From the NCBI RefSeq assembly GCF_002865645.1, contig NW_020194643.1, forward strand, positions 186,001-250,000: a stretch of 64,000 bases of DNA, given 5' to 3'. This stretch comes from Hyaloscypha bicolor E. Taxonomy: Eukaryota; Ascomycota; Leotiomycetes; Helotiales; Hyaloscyphaceae. The position numbers and the translations under genes were made by a program. Of the stretch, positions 11,876-22,818 are shown in pieces. The notes beneath the pieces were generated by a model that was not told where the DNA came from, searched no databases, and saw only the letters and a program-made list of their open reading frames with translations. Position 1 is the stretch's first letter. Each line of letters opens with the position of its first letter.

Positions 11876-12407
11876 CTTGTCGAGATATGTAGGTATATCT
11901 TGTTTCGCAACAATGCAGCTATAGGTACTGTATCAGAGATATCCAGTTGGGTGGCGCCTTCCCACTTGAAAGCAAGAAGCCATCGTTTTTGATGCCGGCT
12001 TGCTGTCGTCACCAAGATCTCAGAATTGCCTCATCTCAGCATGGAAAGGCTTCATGGAGACATAATGGGCGGTCTTCCATGCTTTGGTGTTTCATGAGAT
12101 GTTAGATAATCCGCCGTGTGAAGCTTGAATTCCCGAGACGAGGTGAAAAGAGCGAGTCACGTGCATCTCGCGCTACTCGCAAGGGCCCCCAGAGGTTTCT
12201 GGGCCAGACGAGGCTGCCGCGTCAAACACAAATCCTCCTAAGCATCACTGCCGCACAACGAATCTCCTATCCCACCACATCCGGCCTCAGTCAATCTCCC
12301 GCACACTCGTTTGGCTGCGCTCTCTCCCACTATCGCCATCTCGGGCCCCTTCACCTCCAGTTCAATCCGTTTCCGTGCCATCCGCTCTCCCTTTGTGCGC
12401 CTAAACA
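11876..12407. promoter_or_regulatory. Divergent intergenic region, MLH3 / PFSTWMKK gene
   Basis: 532 bp between two head-to-head starts. The half next to the plus-strand gene is CT-rich (12230-12400), as is common upstream of fungal start codons. No specific operator was recognised. Confidence 0.45.
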
Positions 12408-13823
12408 ATGGCTACAGCTGAGACAGCAGAGCAACCTTGTGGTACGAAAATGACCAGTCTTCGTTTGCGTTTTGTCTTCAATGCTTTTGTCAGCGATAGA
12501 TTTGAAGTCAAGTCTACTTCGTCGCACAGCCTACTAGCCCTGCAAAAGTCCAACTCCCAACAACTGACCCAAATGCCAGATCGTCCAGATCGTCAAGGCC
12601 GCCGCCGTCCCTTCTCGACATGGATGAAGAAGCTCGCAAACTTCAAAGGTGGCTCGTCTACAGCCGAACCGAATTCTATATCCTCTACAAAACGAAATAC
12701 ATACCAAATGAAAGCGAGCGCGAAGAAGCAGAACCCCTCCAAGAATAACAATCCTTATCCCGAGTCTGGCCGGCCCGTGAATGGGAACTCTGTGGCTCCC
12801 AACGGACATCGCTCGTTCTCAACGGTACCTACTGGCACATCGATGAGCACCTCATCCGTAGAGCGCAGACAGTCAGTTCAGTCATCGGTGGACGGTTTGC
12901 CTCCACCAACAATTGGCAACAAGTCGTTGGCAGCAACCATATCAACAGAACATGACCATGCACATTCCGATGCGGCACCTTCACATGCTCCTTCGTCTGG
13001 AGAGGCAACGAATGCTACGGTTGGGTGTGGCGTTAGCTCTGGACGAGGCAATGACAGCACATTCTCCTCACCCGTGCCCTCCGTACGATCACTAACTACG
13101 ACTCTTACCACAATCCAATCTGTCGCACCTGCTGTTGCTCCAACGTCTCAGAACGCGCCAACAGTGCAATTTTCCCACCAATTCCCTACCTCCCCCTTAC
13201 CCAATGCTCTGCCGGCACATCTCGTCCCCCAGGGAAGTGGTGGACATCCCGCGACCTACAGTACAGCTACGGCAAACAATCTCCTGACGGATAATGCCTC
13301 GATCCTTACACTGGCGTCCTCCTCGAAGAGACGGAGACGAAGGTCCATGGACACAGATGCGTCGGTTCGGGCTCTAGCTCCCTCGTCATTGTTTGGTGGC
13401 AGTCGAGAGAGCTTACCGTTGAGTGTTTTGAGCGCGAATATTGATCCGGCCGCATCTACACCACATCAACCACGTCCTAGTGTTGGAGGTTTGAATGAAC
13501 GAGCTAGCATATACTCAGCTACCGGCGTTGCACCGGCCCTACCTAGTGAACGCAATAGCTATTACGCTGGGAAGCAATCCATAGCTGCTGATGGAGGCAG
13601 TGTCAAGAGTGGGCTACTCGGACATGGCAGGAATGACAGCATCAGTGGTAGCATTGGTGGAGTTGCCGCACCTGGCAGCCCTCTGGCAAGTCCTCGAGAA
13701 GCCGTTAGCAACTCGGCGGGACGCTTGAGCCGTACTAATTCAGCATGGGGAGAATCCGGCGAAGGAGAGAAGGCTGATTGTGAACCAGAAACGGAGGAGC
13801 TTAAGGAGAGCGAGAAAGCATAA
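12408..13823 (+). CDS. Conserved fungal low-complexity protein, PFSTWMKKLA N-terminus
   Basis: Function unknown. The frame encodes up to 471 aa rich in Ser, Thr, Pro and Asn. The recognisable block is MPDRPDRQGRRRPFSTWMKK at 12573, followed by a basic segment. Later blocks are DASVRALAPSSLFGGSRESL and SLPLSVLSANIDP, which I associate with a conserved uncharacterised ascomycete protein. KRRRRRS near residue 305 could be a nuclear localisation signal. Two N-termini are possible: ATG 12573, or ATG 12408 with a 96-nt intron (12442-12537) whose length is a multiple of three, so splicing or retention both stay in frame. No membrane segment or catalytic motif is seen. Confidence 0.75.
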   Translation: MATAETAEQPCGTKMTSLRLRFVFNAFVSDRFEVKSTSSHSLLALQKSNSQQLTQMPDRPDRQGRRRPFSTWMKKLANFKGGSSTAEPNSISSTKRNTYQMKASAKKQNPSKNNNPYPESGRPVNGNSVAPNGHRSFSTVPTGTSMSTSSVERRQSVQSSVDGLPPPTIGNKSLAATISTEHDHAHSDAAPSHAPSSGEATNATVGCGVSSGRGNDSTFSSPVPSVRSLTTTLTTIQSVAPAVAPTSQNAPTVQFSHQFPTSPLPNALPAHLVPQGSGGHPATYSTATANNLLTDNASILTLASSSKRRRRRSMDTDASVRALAPSSLFGGSRESLPLSVLSANIDPAASTPHQPRPSVGGLNERASIYSATGVAPALPSERNSYYAGKQSIAADGGSVKSGLLGHGRNDSISGSIGGVAAPGSPLASPREAVSNSAGRLSRTNSAWGESGEGEKADCEPETEELKESEKA

Positions 13824-14193
13824 GTTTAAGGCGCTTATTGGAAGGAAGTTCTTTTCAAACGCCTTTATTTCTGTCTCTTCTTTTCGTAGGGACAGGCTAG
13901 GCGTTGAAAGTTTGACCAAGGGGAACTGCATGGATAGGTTTTTACAAGTGGAGTCGTCGCAGGATGGATGATCGGTCGAGGCATGCCAAAGATACCAGAT
14001 ACCAAAATACTTTAATAATGCATTGCATTTGACCTATCTCCGGCTTATGTTGGGATGTTCCTGGGTGTACTTGGGTTTTGAGATTTGAAGGAAGCAACGT
14101 AGTCGCTTACTCGCAGCCTGCGCCTCCTGAACATGAACAGCTAACATTTACAAAGCCGGGTTGCTTGCCGTCTCTTTGTGTGTCAAGAATGTA
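13824..14193. other. 3' flank of the PFSTWMKK gene
   Basis: About 370 bases with no gene. It ends at the TA target of the small inverted-repeat element at 14194-14440. Confidence 0.45.
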
Positions 14194-14440
14194 CGGAGGT
14201 ACAGACCATAAGTATTCACATAGCAACCGAATCGACCGGGGTCTATGAAAATTTAAACCCTCATAACTCTTTCAAATCGTGACATAAAAGCGCCTAGTAA
14301 ACTCGATTATTATCTCATATATGTATGCTATTATGCTATTTTACTTTTCTGTTTTTTATAGCATTTCGTAGTTGCGTTGTAAGGGTTTGAAGTTCAGACA
14401 CCTGCTAGCGCTATATGAATACTTATGGGCTGTACCTCCG
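14194..14440. mobile_element. Small TIR element, TA-flanked
   Basis: A 247-bp element flanked by TA (14192-14193 and 14441-14442). Its inverted ends of about 31 bp start CGGAGGTACAGNCCATAAG and match with only two differences between arms. Non-coding. Probably a Tc1/mariner-type MITE; I see no second copy in the window. Confidence 0.7.
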
Positions 14441-14442
14441 TA

Positions 14443-15604
14443 ATTAAGGCAATTAAATATTATTAGTTTAACCAATTAGATAATCAATGGTAGTTTAATT
14501 ACTGTTCTTTAAATTCGCCCCCTCAACCCCCCCCCCCCCCCCAAAAGTTTCAAATAATTATAATTAATAAACTTAATTATTATATAAAAAACTTCTTATA
14601 TTCTTATAAAAAATTTATTAAAAGCTTAAACTCATTCTCTTTATTTATAATTGCATTAATCTTATTTTGCTTTACTTCTTTATCTTTAGGTTTCTTCTTT
14701 TAATAACCTAAAGTATAAATAAGCATAACTTTTAAGGAATTATATTTTAAGCTTGCATTATTTCTTAAATTTTGAATTAATTATAAATAACTTAATTAAA
14801 CAAATAATTAACCATAAATTACTTATTAAGATTTTAGCTTAATTAATTTAATTACCGACCAATAATTATAATTAATTAAATTATTTGAGACACTGCTAGG
14901 CCTCTCCTAAAATGTATACCTTTGTGATCGATGCAATTCATCAACGGCCCGACTCGTCCTACAAGAAACTGCGAGAGGCCTTCATTATCAACCGCAGATT
15001 TGACCGCAGATTTGACAGCGGACAGGTGATTTCGGATGGCCCCTTGGACCCCTTCATTGAATGCAGCCCATGGGACCTAACACCGGCAGGAAATTATTCA
15101 AGAATAACCGGTGAGCACAACCAAGCGGAAAGCCGGGCTGACTCGCGGCCGAACCAAACAGTGGCCAAATGTTGGGTTCGTGCAGGTCCAAGATTAGAAT
15201 GACGGCCCCGAGCCCCAGTAAGTTTGATTACGCCCTGTGGAATTTTTGCGCCCCCAAGGCGGGATGATGTCGACGGATGCATTCCCTAGTCCGTTTGAAA
15301 CCGCGGTATTGGGTGAAAGTGCGTGCCGAGACTGGCTGCTCCTAGGGCTGATGGCTCTGCCGCTGCTTGCCCGGCTAGAGGCTACTCACTCGAAATCGCT
15401 GACTGCATCTGACGTGAAAGTAGGAGACTTTAATTGGCGTATTGTTCGAGGCAATGCAACTTGGATTTCGAGTTTGGGGTGGAGACCGGAAAGAATGATG
15501 GTACCCATGACAAAAGATCCGCGGGTTCTTAAAAGCTTGTCCCCTCAGCATACGTTTGCAATCTTCTCGAATTCTCTCAGGTCTTACTCGTTAATACCGT
15601 CGAG
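14443..15604. other. AT-rich block, then promoter side of the multicopper oxidase
   Basis: 14450-14890 is extremely AT-rich with a poly-C run (about 14526-14542), as expected for a RIP-degraded repeat. From 14890 the composition normalises. Short frames at 14912-15202 and 15237-15617 have no recognisable domain and lie in the probable 5' region of the oxidase gene, so they are not called as genes. Confidence 0.5.
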
Positions 15605-17561
15605 ATGCGTTTCATAACTGGTTTTCCAGCCTTGTTATTTTCCGTGTTGGGTTCGATCAGCATAGTTACTGCTACTACACAATATCACGATGAAAGTTTC
15701 ATTCCAGACGCGGTGTTGCGTGTCACGCAGCAGAATATCACACAGTCATGCCTGGCTTCCAAAACAAATGTTCTCATCAATGGGACTTCGCCTGGTCCAG
15801 AACTCAGGCTTCTGGAGGGACAAACATACTGGATCCGAGTCTATAATGACATGACTGCCAACAACCTCACCATGGTATGTGCCCACTCAGGCTCATCTTT
15901 AGCAAGAGTTGACCGCTATTCCACAGCACTGGCATGGCCTCTCTATGGCAGTCTCCCCGTTTAGCGACGGCACCCCCGTTGCCTCCCAATGGCCCATCCC
16001 ACCCGCTTGCTTCTTCGACTACGAGATCCACGTCCCAATCGGCATGGCAGGGACCTATTTCTACCACAGCCACGTTGGGTTTCAAGCCGCCTCTGCAGCA
16101 GGCCCTTTGATTGTCGACGACTTGCACGTTCCGTATCATTACGATGATGAGAAGATCATTTTCATCCAGGATACATTCACCAAGGACTTCCAGACTATCG
16201 AGAAAGGATTGGTTAATACTCCGTTGGTGTGGAGTGGTGAGGCTGCGGCAATTTTGGTTAATGGGAAGGGAGGCGGGAGTGCCAATGGGACGGCGTGTAA
16301 TGCGAGTCTTTCGGTCATTGATGTTGAACCTGGGAAGACATATCGATTACGGTTTATCGGAGCAACAGCACTTACGTTTGCGTCACTTGCTATCGAGGGA
16401 CATGGCTCCTTGGAAGTGATTGAAGCTGATGGGTATGTTCTCCTTAGATTTCTCACCCTAAATTTCGGAATCTAACCATAGGTAGCTCATACACACAAAA
16501 AGCCGACACTTCCTTCCTTCAAGTCGCCGCCGGACAACGCTACAGCGTCCTCCTCCACACGCTCCCAAACCCCACCCAATCAACCTACTACATCCAACTC
16601 GAGTCCCGCGACCGCCCGACCGTAACTCGCTCTTTCGCGATCCTAAACTACGGCCCGAAGTACAAAAACTCAACACCCTTCTACCCGCCCCCAAAGCCCG
16701 TTGTCTCACTCCCGAAGAGCACCGTCGGCTTCCTAGACTACAAACTATACCCCCTCCAGCCCAGCGGCGACTTCCCCTCCGCAAAAGAAGTCTCCCGCAC
16801 CGTAACAATAACCGTCCACCAAGCAGTCCGCGGCATGACAATCTGGCTCGAGAACCACTACCCCTGGGTAGACACCTTCCCAACAGAACCCTACCTCGTC
16901 TCCCTCTACAAGAACGATGGCGTCGAGTTCCCATCCATGGAGCGAGCGGCCCAGAACGGCGGTTTAGATCCAATTACCAGAGCCTTCCCCGCCGAGATTG
17001 GGGAAGTGGTGGATATCGTGCTGCTTAATACGGGCGCTGATTCTGGGGGACTGGATGCCCATCCTTGGCATGCGCATGGGAGGCATTATTGGGATTTGGG
17101 AAGTGGGAATGGGACGTACGATGCGGCTACTAATGAGGCAAAATGGGCAGGGAAAGAGCCGGCGACGAGAGATACGACGATGTTGTATCGGTATGGGTTG
17201 ACGACGGGTAATGGCACGGTGCAGGGGTGGAGGGCCTGGAGATTGAGGGTTACGGAGCCGGGGGTTTGGATGATTCATTGCCATATTTTGCAGCATATGA
17301 TTATGTGAGATCTCCCCATTTCTTTTGTTAGCTTCGCCAATCCAAATCACGGCTCGGATGACATGTACATGGGGGATGTGCTGACATGACAACAGGGGCA
17401 TGCAAACCGTCTGGGTAATGGGTAATGAGACTGAGGTGTTAGGGAAAGTACCAAGGCCCGAGGTCGAGGGGTATTTGACGTATGGAGGGGACGTGTATGG
17501 GAATGAGAGTCATTGGCCGACGGCGGTGCATTATTTTGATACTTGGGCCGAGAATCAATGA
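15605..17561 (+). CDS. Multicopper oxidase, ascorbate-oxidase/laccase-like, secreted
   Basis: Three-cupredoxin multicopper oxidase that oxidises phenolic or enediol substrates while reducing O2 to water, probably extracellular. Four exons: 15605-15874, 15927-16432, 16486-17304, 17396-17561 (introns 52, 53 and 91 nt), giving 586 aa. It begins with a signal peptide (MRFITGFPALLFSVLGSISI). All four copper signatures are present: HWHG directly after intron 1, HSHVGFQ, HPWHAHGRHYWDLG, and HCHILQHMIMGM split by intron 3. The last places Met at the axial T1 position. Spacing and sequence fit the fungal ascorbate-oxidase-like group better than Fet3 (no C-terminal membrane anchor). Several N-X-S/T sites suggest glycosylation. 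It is upstream of two methyltransferases and a DHA1 transporter, a mix seen in accessory metabolism, but no backbone synthase is present. Confidence 0.93.
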
Positions 17562-18858
17562 GTACTTTAGGTGAAGAGAGCGGAATTTCCTGACTAGTAG
17601 AGAACTAAAGAAGGGATTGGGGTAGGAGGGATTTTGGACCATTGTTAATAATTTATTCAATAATAAGTCTGCTATTCTGCGAGCTTGCGTTTGATAATTG
17701 CGAAGGCTGCGCGGCATAGAACGCAAGTGCTCCTCTTTGGGATCTAGCAAGTGTGCGGAAAACTCCTTAGCCTGACCTTTAAGGATTTCAAACCTCTGTT
17801 TTCCTATGCAACAGTTACGAGTCGGCTGCTTGAATCTTCAAGTGGGGAGACACTCGAGCGTTGATCACGATCCAAGATTATAACAGATCGATGCAGAGAT
17901 GCACAACTAATGAAAACCCATAATAACAATCGTACCGGGCATAGAAGTACTTGCACTACGAATTGTCCAACAAAGGGGTTGTGAGTAAGACGTGGATAAT
18001 CTGAACGTGGATTGAGGGATCTGACAGATGTCGCAAGCAGATACCCTGGAAGGGTGGAGGCTGAGACTGTGCAGGGACGAGCCCGTTGACTTACTCCCTC
18101 ACTATCAAACTAGGAGCTTGCAGCATACGAAATGAAGAAACGCGCGTTTATAAATCGGCCTTCGGAACAGCTTGGAGCATAATCGCACATGGTGTTGGGA
18201 GAATTGAGGAGAATTCTGGAGCAACTTCGAAGTACTGCCCTGATTCCCCCAAGTTTGGACAACTTCTTCCCCACATCATCAAGACGGATCTTTCCTCGAC
18301 TGCCGAGCTTCAAAAGACACGCCAAAATTACCAAATCTTCAACCGCAGATGTTGAAATTGGGCAAGGTTTGATCTAAGGAAGTATCCTCCCTGTTGTAAG
18401 CTACGGAGCAAGTCTCGATCCCTTTGCGGAGCTAAATCCTGTCAGTTGTCTCAACCTGCAGTGTGGGTTGATCCGAGATAAGAGATAAGAGGCAATACTG
18501 ACCGCTTTCCACTACTGCGAATATCACACCACACTGCCCTCATTTCTCTCTTCAACATGTCGGACTGCATCTTCTTAATGCCTGCACTAAAATGGCTTTA
18601 GAGTCAGGTTTGGAAACGAAGCATTTCACGGATAGTGGATCACCGTGGATGCTATATAGTGTACTGCACTTACTTTTCCGAGGGCTAGATGATTATGGTA
18701 CATATGGATATTATTATTGCGTCCTTGGAACGACATCTGATAGTGCTGTGCTGCTGGCTCTTTCTTGCCCGAAGGTCTATAATGGCGGGCAAGTTTCAAG
18801 GTTTTGGTCGCTGCATCATCAGCAGCACTCTGGCAGGCCCTCGAAAATTTCCAATCCT
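17562..18858. other. Intergenic between convergent oxidase and methyltransferase genes
   Basis: About 1.3 kb. Plus-strand frames at 18086-18355 and 18592-19038 are unsupported; the second runs antisense into the methyltransferase. No repeat pair or RNA gene was recognised. Confidence 0.5.
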
Positions 18859-19767
18859 TCATCGAAGCTTCTTTCCCTCGCTTGGCTCCACCTCGCCCGC
18901 AGCCAGAGGTTTCTTTCCAGATACGGATATATATCGGACCGCATCTCTGTAAACATATCCTTCATAACCAGCCACTGTGTTTATGAAATAAGACTTGAGT
19001 CCCAGAAACGCAATAATGTGGTATGGGATAAAAGCTAGGATGTAGAAAAATCTCAACATTGGAAGAACATTTTCTGACAGATCCTTAACCTCGACATCTT
19101 CGAACCCAACTTCCTCGAGAATGCCTTTTAGCACACCTTGCTGAAAAAGATCATACGCCGGCATCGCGGCATGCTTGTTAATGGTCGTCCACGAATCGCC
19201 GACCTCTTCAGGTTGAGTGTTAAAGTCGACGTGGTCATACTCGCACATGGCGATACTACCTCCAGGTCGAATGACACGGAAGAATTCTGCAGCCGCGATT
19301 TCGGGTTCGGTTGCATGGACGAAAGTTTCCATTGTGTATGCGCCATCGAAGCTATCATCCGCGAAAGCGTCGAGATGATGGTAGTCGCTGTTCGTGACCG
19401 TGATTTTCCCTTCCAGTCCCCGCGTCTCGACATTTCGTCGTGCCTTAATAATGTGATGGTCCATGACATCTATTCCATGGACATGGTAGCCTGCCGTAGC
19501 CAGGTGGATGGCAACATATCCGGCGCCGCATCCCGCGTCCAGCACCTTCGACCCCTTCTCTAGATCCAGTGTACCGATGAGATTGTCCTCCATAGCCCTG
19601 AGAGCTTTGCCAATAGGGAATGGCCAGTATGTGCCACGAGTATAGAATCCGAAGTGTCGTGTTCCCCCCAACACGAATCTGTACCCGATTCTGGATTCGA
19701 GCGAGGCATAGTAGTCTTGGAGGGATTGGTTCTTGTTGATGAGAGATTCCTTTGCATCGGAAAACAT
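18859..19767 (-). CDS. SAM-dependent methyltransferase, sterol C24-methyltransferase-like
   Basis: Class I methyltransferase related to Erg6/SMT enzymes. From the Met at 19767 (MFSDAKESLI) it is 302 aa. The same frame stays open to 19935, adding 56 residues with no conserved look, so the shorter start is preferred. N-terminal FVLGGTRHFGFYTRG resembles the Erg6 substrate region. The SAM site is KVLDAGCGAGYVAIHLA followed by HGIDV, and later blocks are YTMETFVHATEPEIAAAEFF and RVIRPGGSIAMCEYDH. A hydrophobic C-terminal stretch (MLRFFYILAFIPYHIIAFLG) suggests peripheral or single-pass membrane attachment, reasonable for a lipid substrate. At this length it is shorter than Erg6 (~380 aa) and more likely an accessory enzyme than the housekeeping ergosterol step (inference). 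Confidence 0.85.
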   Translation of the reverse strand: MFSDAKESLINKNQSLQDYYASLESRIGYRFVLGGTRHFGFYTRGTYWPFPIGKALRAMEDNLIGTLDLEKGSKVLDAGCGAGYVAIHLATAGYHVHGIDVMDHHIIKARRNVETRGLEGKITVTNSDYHHLDAFADDSFDGAYTMETFVHATEPEIAAAEFFRVIRPGGSIAMCEYDHVDFNTQPEEVGDSWTTINKHAAMPAYDLFQQGVLKGILEEVGFEDVEVKDLSENVLPMLRFFYILAFIPYHIIAFLGLKSYFINTVAGYEGYVYRDAVRYISVSGKKPLAAGEVEPSEGKKLR

Positions 19768-19980
19768 GACGGCGTGAGAGTGCTTCGGATGCGGCGCACG
19801 CGATTCGCCGTGAGGAGCTCGCACAGCACAGAGATGTTCGTCGGAGATGGCTGTTGCAATCGATGACAGCAGAGAGCAGAAACGGACCAGCCAACTTGAA
19901 GTTGTAGCCAGTCGAAGCGTTGCATCCCCGCCCACATCGATGCCTATTGCTTTGCCGTTGTCTTGCGTTGTTGCTTTCGT

Positions 19981-20502
19981 GGGGAAAATGAAAACCGAGG
20001 CCCCCCCCCGGAGTGTCGATTGGGGGTATCGATCGATTTTAGAGTTTTAATATTGCCTAATTAGTTGCTTGAGCTTACTTAAGCCTTTCCCTCAAATCAG
20101 ATTCCTAAACATAGGTATGAGGAAGCTTATCTATAGGAGTGCCAGTTCTGGGGTATAGGGTAGGCGTGGCAATTGCGCACGCGGTAAATAAGTTCTAGGT
20201 ACTTAATCGCTAAATTTTCAGGCTCCCATAAGGCCTTAGAAATTATGACTTTTCTTATCTTCTTTTTTTCCCCTTCAAATATTACTAATTATTATATAAT
20301 AAAACCTTTATATTCTACTAGCTTGTAATTGGGCCTTCTATTATATAAAAAGAGAATTAAGTTATAATAACTATTTATATAGTAAATTAAAATTAAAGAA
20401 AAGCTCGATTTTTTTGGTGTTCCTCTACTTTAGGTTAGTCTGGCCCCGAATCGACACCCCCAATCGACACCCGGGGAAGGGGGGTTCGTTTTACATTTTC
20501 CC
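19981..20502. mobile_element. TIR element, family 5 copy a, AT-rich core
   Basis: About 520 bp. The left end reads GGGAAAATGAAAACC then GTGTCGATTGGGGG. The right end is its inverse (CCCCCAATCGACAC ... GTTTTACATTTTCCC), giving inverted ends of about 50 bp. The interior is AT-rich and non-coding. The target duplication is not resolved. A partial copy with the same terminus begins at 28565. It lies less than 250 bp upstream of the methyltransferase start. Confidence 0.75.
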
Positions 20503-20553
20503 TCCTCTACGGAGAAGTTACACTCTCTTTCGTGAAGCGGCTGGGGTACACTA

Positions 20554-20859
20554 GCGGCTGTGCCAAATTACGTGCACACTATTTGAAAGGTTCACCAGGT
20601 TTGCAGCGAAACGCCCACACCACTTAACCGCTCAAAACCATATTTGATTACCATAACACCACAATTTCAAGAAACTAATGTTACATTCGCGCTTTCAAGA
20701 GTATTCTTCACAATCTGCAAGCTTTTAAGAATTTTCTAAGCACTTTGAAAAAAATCAAAATGTTGGTAGTCTACAGGGGGTACAAGTGGGCGGTTCAGTG
20801 GGTTGGGCGATTGGCTGGTGAACCCTTCAAAAATTGTGCACGTGATTTGGCCCAGTCGC
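20554..20859. mobile_element. Small MITE, family 2 copy b, inside 31-bp palindromic arms
   Basis: A family-2 core at 20585-20828 (GAAAGGTTCACC...GGTGAACCCTTC) is embraced by 31-bp inverted arms, 20554-20584 and 20829-20859, beginning GCGGCTGTGCC and ending GGCCCAGTCGC. Immediately outside is TA on both sides (20552-20553, 20860-20861). Either this is an extended form of the element or family 2 inserted at the centre of a palindrome. Non-coding. Confidence 0.7.
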
Positions 20860-20861
20860 TA

Positions 20862-21218
20862 GAAGGGCTCACTAGTGGTAACGAGTAACTAGTGGAAGGT
20901 ACGAACGGATACTCTAACCACATGAATCACTCGCATAACGCCTTTTCCATATGGTATTCCTCGAGTGGTAAAGCTCGCAAATTTTCCCAGCTGTCCATTG
21001 GGCGGGGAAGCTTTCTATGCGCCCGTCACCGAATACCCCCGTGCATGTGCAAAGCAACTATTCCAAGATAAGAAAGAGGGGTGTACAGGTGTCAGCGTTT
21101 GTGTAACCACCCCGCAGTGCTGTTAACAAAAACTGCCAACAAACTCTCTTTGTTCTTCTTCGACTCAACTTACTGTCTTCGAACGTGGAGAAACTTCTAT
21201 TTGGCTACCAGTGCAATT
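20862..21218. promoter_or_regulatory. Promoter side of the LaeA-like gene
   Basis: About 357 bases between the MITE and the start codon. No specific regulatory motif is recognised. The MITE cluster at 19981-20859 sits directly upstream and so separates two divergently transcribed methyltransferase genes. Confidence 0.4.
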
Positions 21219-22818
21219 ATGGGGGAAAAGTCTACAGAACCGCCGACTGTCCCTGAACGGTCTGCTCCAGCCATAGCTGCGGACCCTGCACCGTTTGTGA
21301 ACCGTGCTACGATTGAGGAACCTGCGCTTGCAGCGGATGCAGAGGCAGCACCAACTGTTGCAGTTGACCCAACGGTACGGACCCGTGAAGACGACTTTGC
21401 TTCAATATTCACTGACACATAAGACTGGTGACGGCGATTCGGCATACAATAGTGATGAAATGTCCCTCTTCCCCCTCTCTCATTATCAACATTGCTAATG
21501 TTACAAGGTCTCGATATACAGCTTCGCTCTCCACTAGTGTCAGAGCGTATAAGTTTGAACATGGTCGTCGGTACCATGCTTATCATTCCGAGGGCACTGA
21601 TGGTATTTCCTGCTCCTGTTGTTAAATTCGGAAAGTATGTGTTGATTGATTGAAGCATACCTCTTCCCCAACGATGACCCCGAACAAGATCGTCTCGATA
21701 TGTTCCACCATATTCTGCTGATGGGGTGTGAATCAAAACTGTTCTTAGCACCGATCAATCCGGAAGGGATGCGCATTCTCGATATTGGGTGTGGAACGGG
21801 CATTTGGGCGATTCAAATGGGTCTGTATCTTCCTTCGCCATGAAGTTTTCACGAGTGCTAACTTTTTGGAAGCGGATGAATATCCTTCCGCTGAAGTAGC
21901 AATTTCCCACTATGTCAGAAGCTTTGACTAATTGAAGCAGATCATTGGAAACGATCTCAGCCCCATTCAACCTAGCTGGTAAATCAATCAGAATCGAAGC
22001 TCTTCTCTCACACAGCTAATGGGAGCTTCATAGGGTCCCCCCAAACGTCCGCTTCCTCGTCGACGACGTCGAGGAGCCCTGGGGAGATCCTCTACCCTAC
22101 GATTTCATCCAGTGCCGGTATATGGCGGGCTCGATTAAAAACTGGCCCGGACTCGTCCAGCGAATTTTCGACCACCTTAAACCCGGCGGATGGGCAGAAT
22201 TTTCGGATTACGACATAAACTTGAAGTCGCAGGACAATACCATACCCAAGGATTACAAGCCCCAGGAAATGCTCAACTTTTTAAATGTTGCGTGCGTGAA
22301 GATTGGTAGGCCGTTGGGTATGGGACCGAAGTTGAAGGGGATGGTTGAGGAGACAGGGTTCACTAATGTGGGGCATGAAATTATACCATTGCCGTTGGGG
22401 ATTTGGCCCAAAGATCAGAAGTTGGTAAGTCTCCGATCCTTCCTTTACCTATTTTCTTTGGTGGTGAGCCCTGGACTGGGGGTCTCAAACTTTTTGGAAG
22501 ATGCTAATATTTGGAGAATGCAGAAGGCAATGGGTGCCTTCATGACGCTGCAGTATACGGAAGGTGTGGATGGCTTCACAAAGCTTCCTTACACCCAAAT
22601 TCTGGGGTGGAGCAGTGAGGAGGTGGATGTGTTCAATGCGAAAGTTAGGGCGCATGTTAAGGATAGGACTATCCATGTGATGCACGAATAGTAAGAGCCC
22701 CTCATCTTCTTCGCCTTTGATTTTTGGTGGTTTGGAGTCTGGATGTTTGGGGTAATGAAATATGGCTGACTTTTGCAGTCATTTTGTGTGGGCCCAAAAG
22801 CCAGAGACTCCTGCGTAA
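21219..22818 (+). CDS. LaeA-like SAM-dependent methyltransferase
   Basis: LaeA/TAM-type methyltransferase of the large ascomycete family around the secondary-metabolism regulator LaeA. Most paralogues are of unknown substrate. Nine exons: 21219-21374, 21424-21461, 21508-21602, 21656-21820, 21873-21895, 21941-21978, 22034-22424, 22524-22690, 22779-22818, total 370 aa. Every join keeps frame and rebuilds family motifs: RAYKFEHGRRYHAYHSEG, YLFPNDDPEQDRLDMFHH, RILDIGCGTGIWAIQMAD (SAM site, across intron 4), GNDLSPIQPSWVPPNVRFLV, YDFIQCRYMAGSIKNW, and HLKPGGWAEFSDYD. The donor of intron 2 (GTCCCT) is unusual. The N-terminal ~60 residues are Ala/Pro/Glu-rich and poorly conserved, as is usual here. 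Neighbours are an SMT-like methyltransferase upstream and a DHA1 transporter downstream. Confidence 0.9.

Noticed and set aside
14912..15202. 96-codon plus-strand frame after the AT-rich block
   Set aside because: No recognisable domain or partner exon; codon content not distinguishable from chance.
15237..15617. 126-codon plus-strand frame before the oxidase
   Set aside because: Overlaps the oxidase start, no motif, probably 5' UTR or promoter.
16458..16973. 171-codon minus-strand frame inside the multicopper oxidase
   Set aside because: Antisense shadow of a C-rich exon; Arg/Gly/Ser low complexity with no motif, while the plus strand carries all copper-binding signatures.
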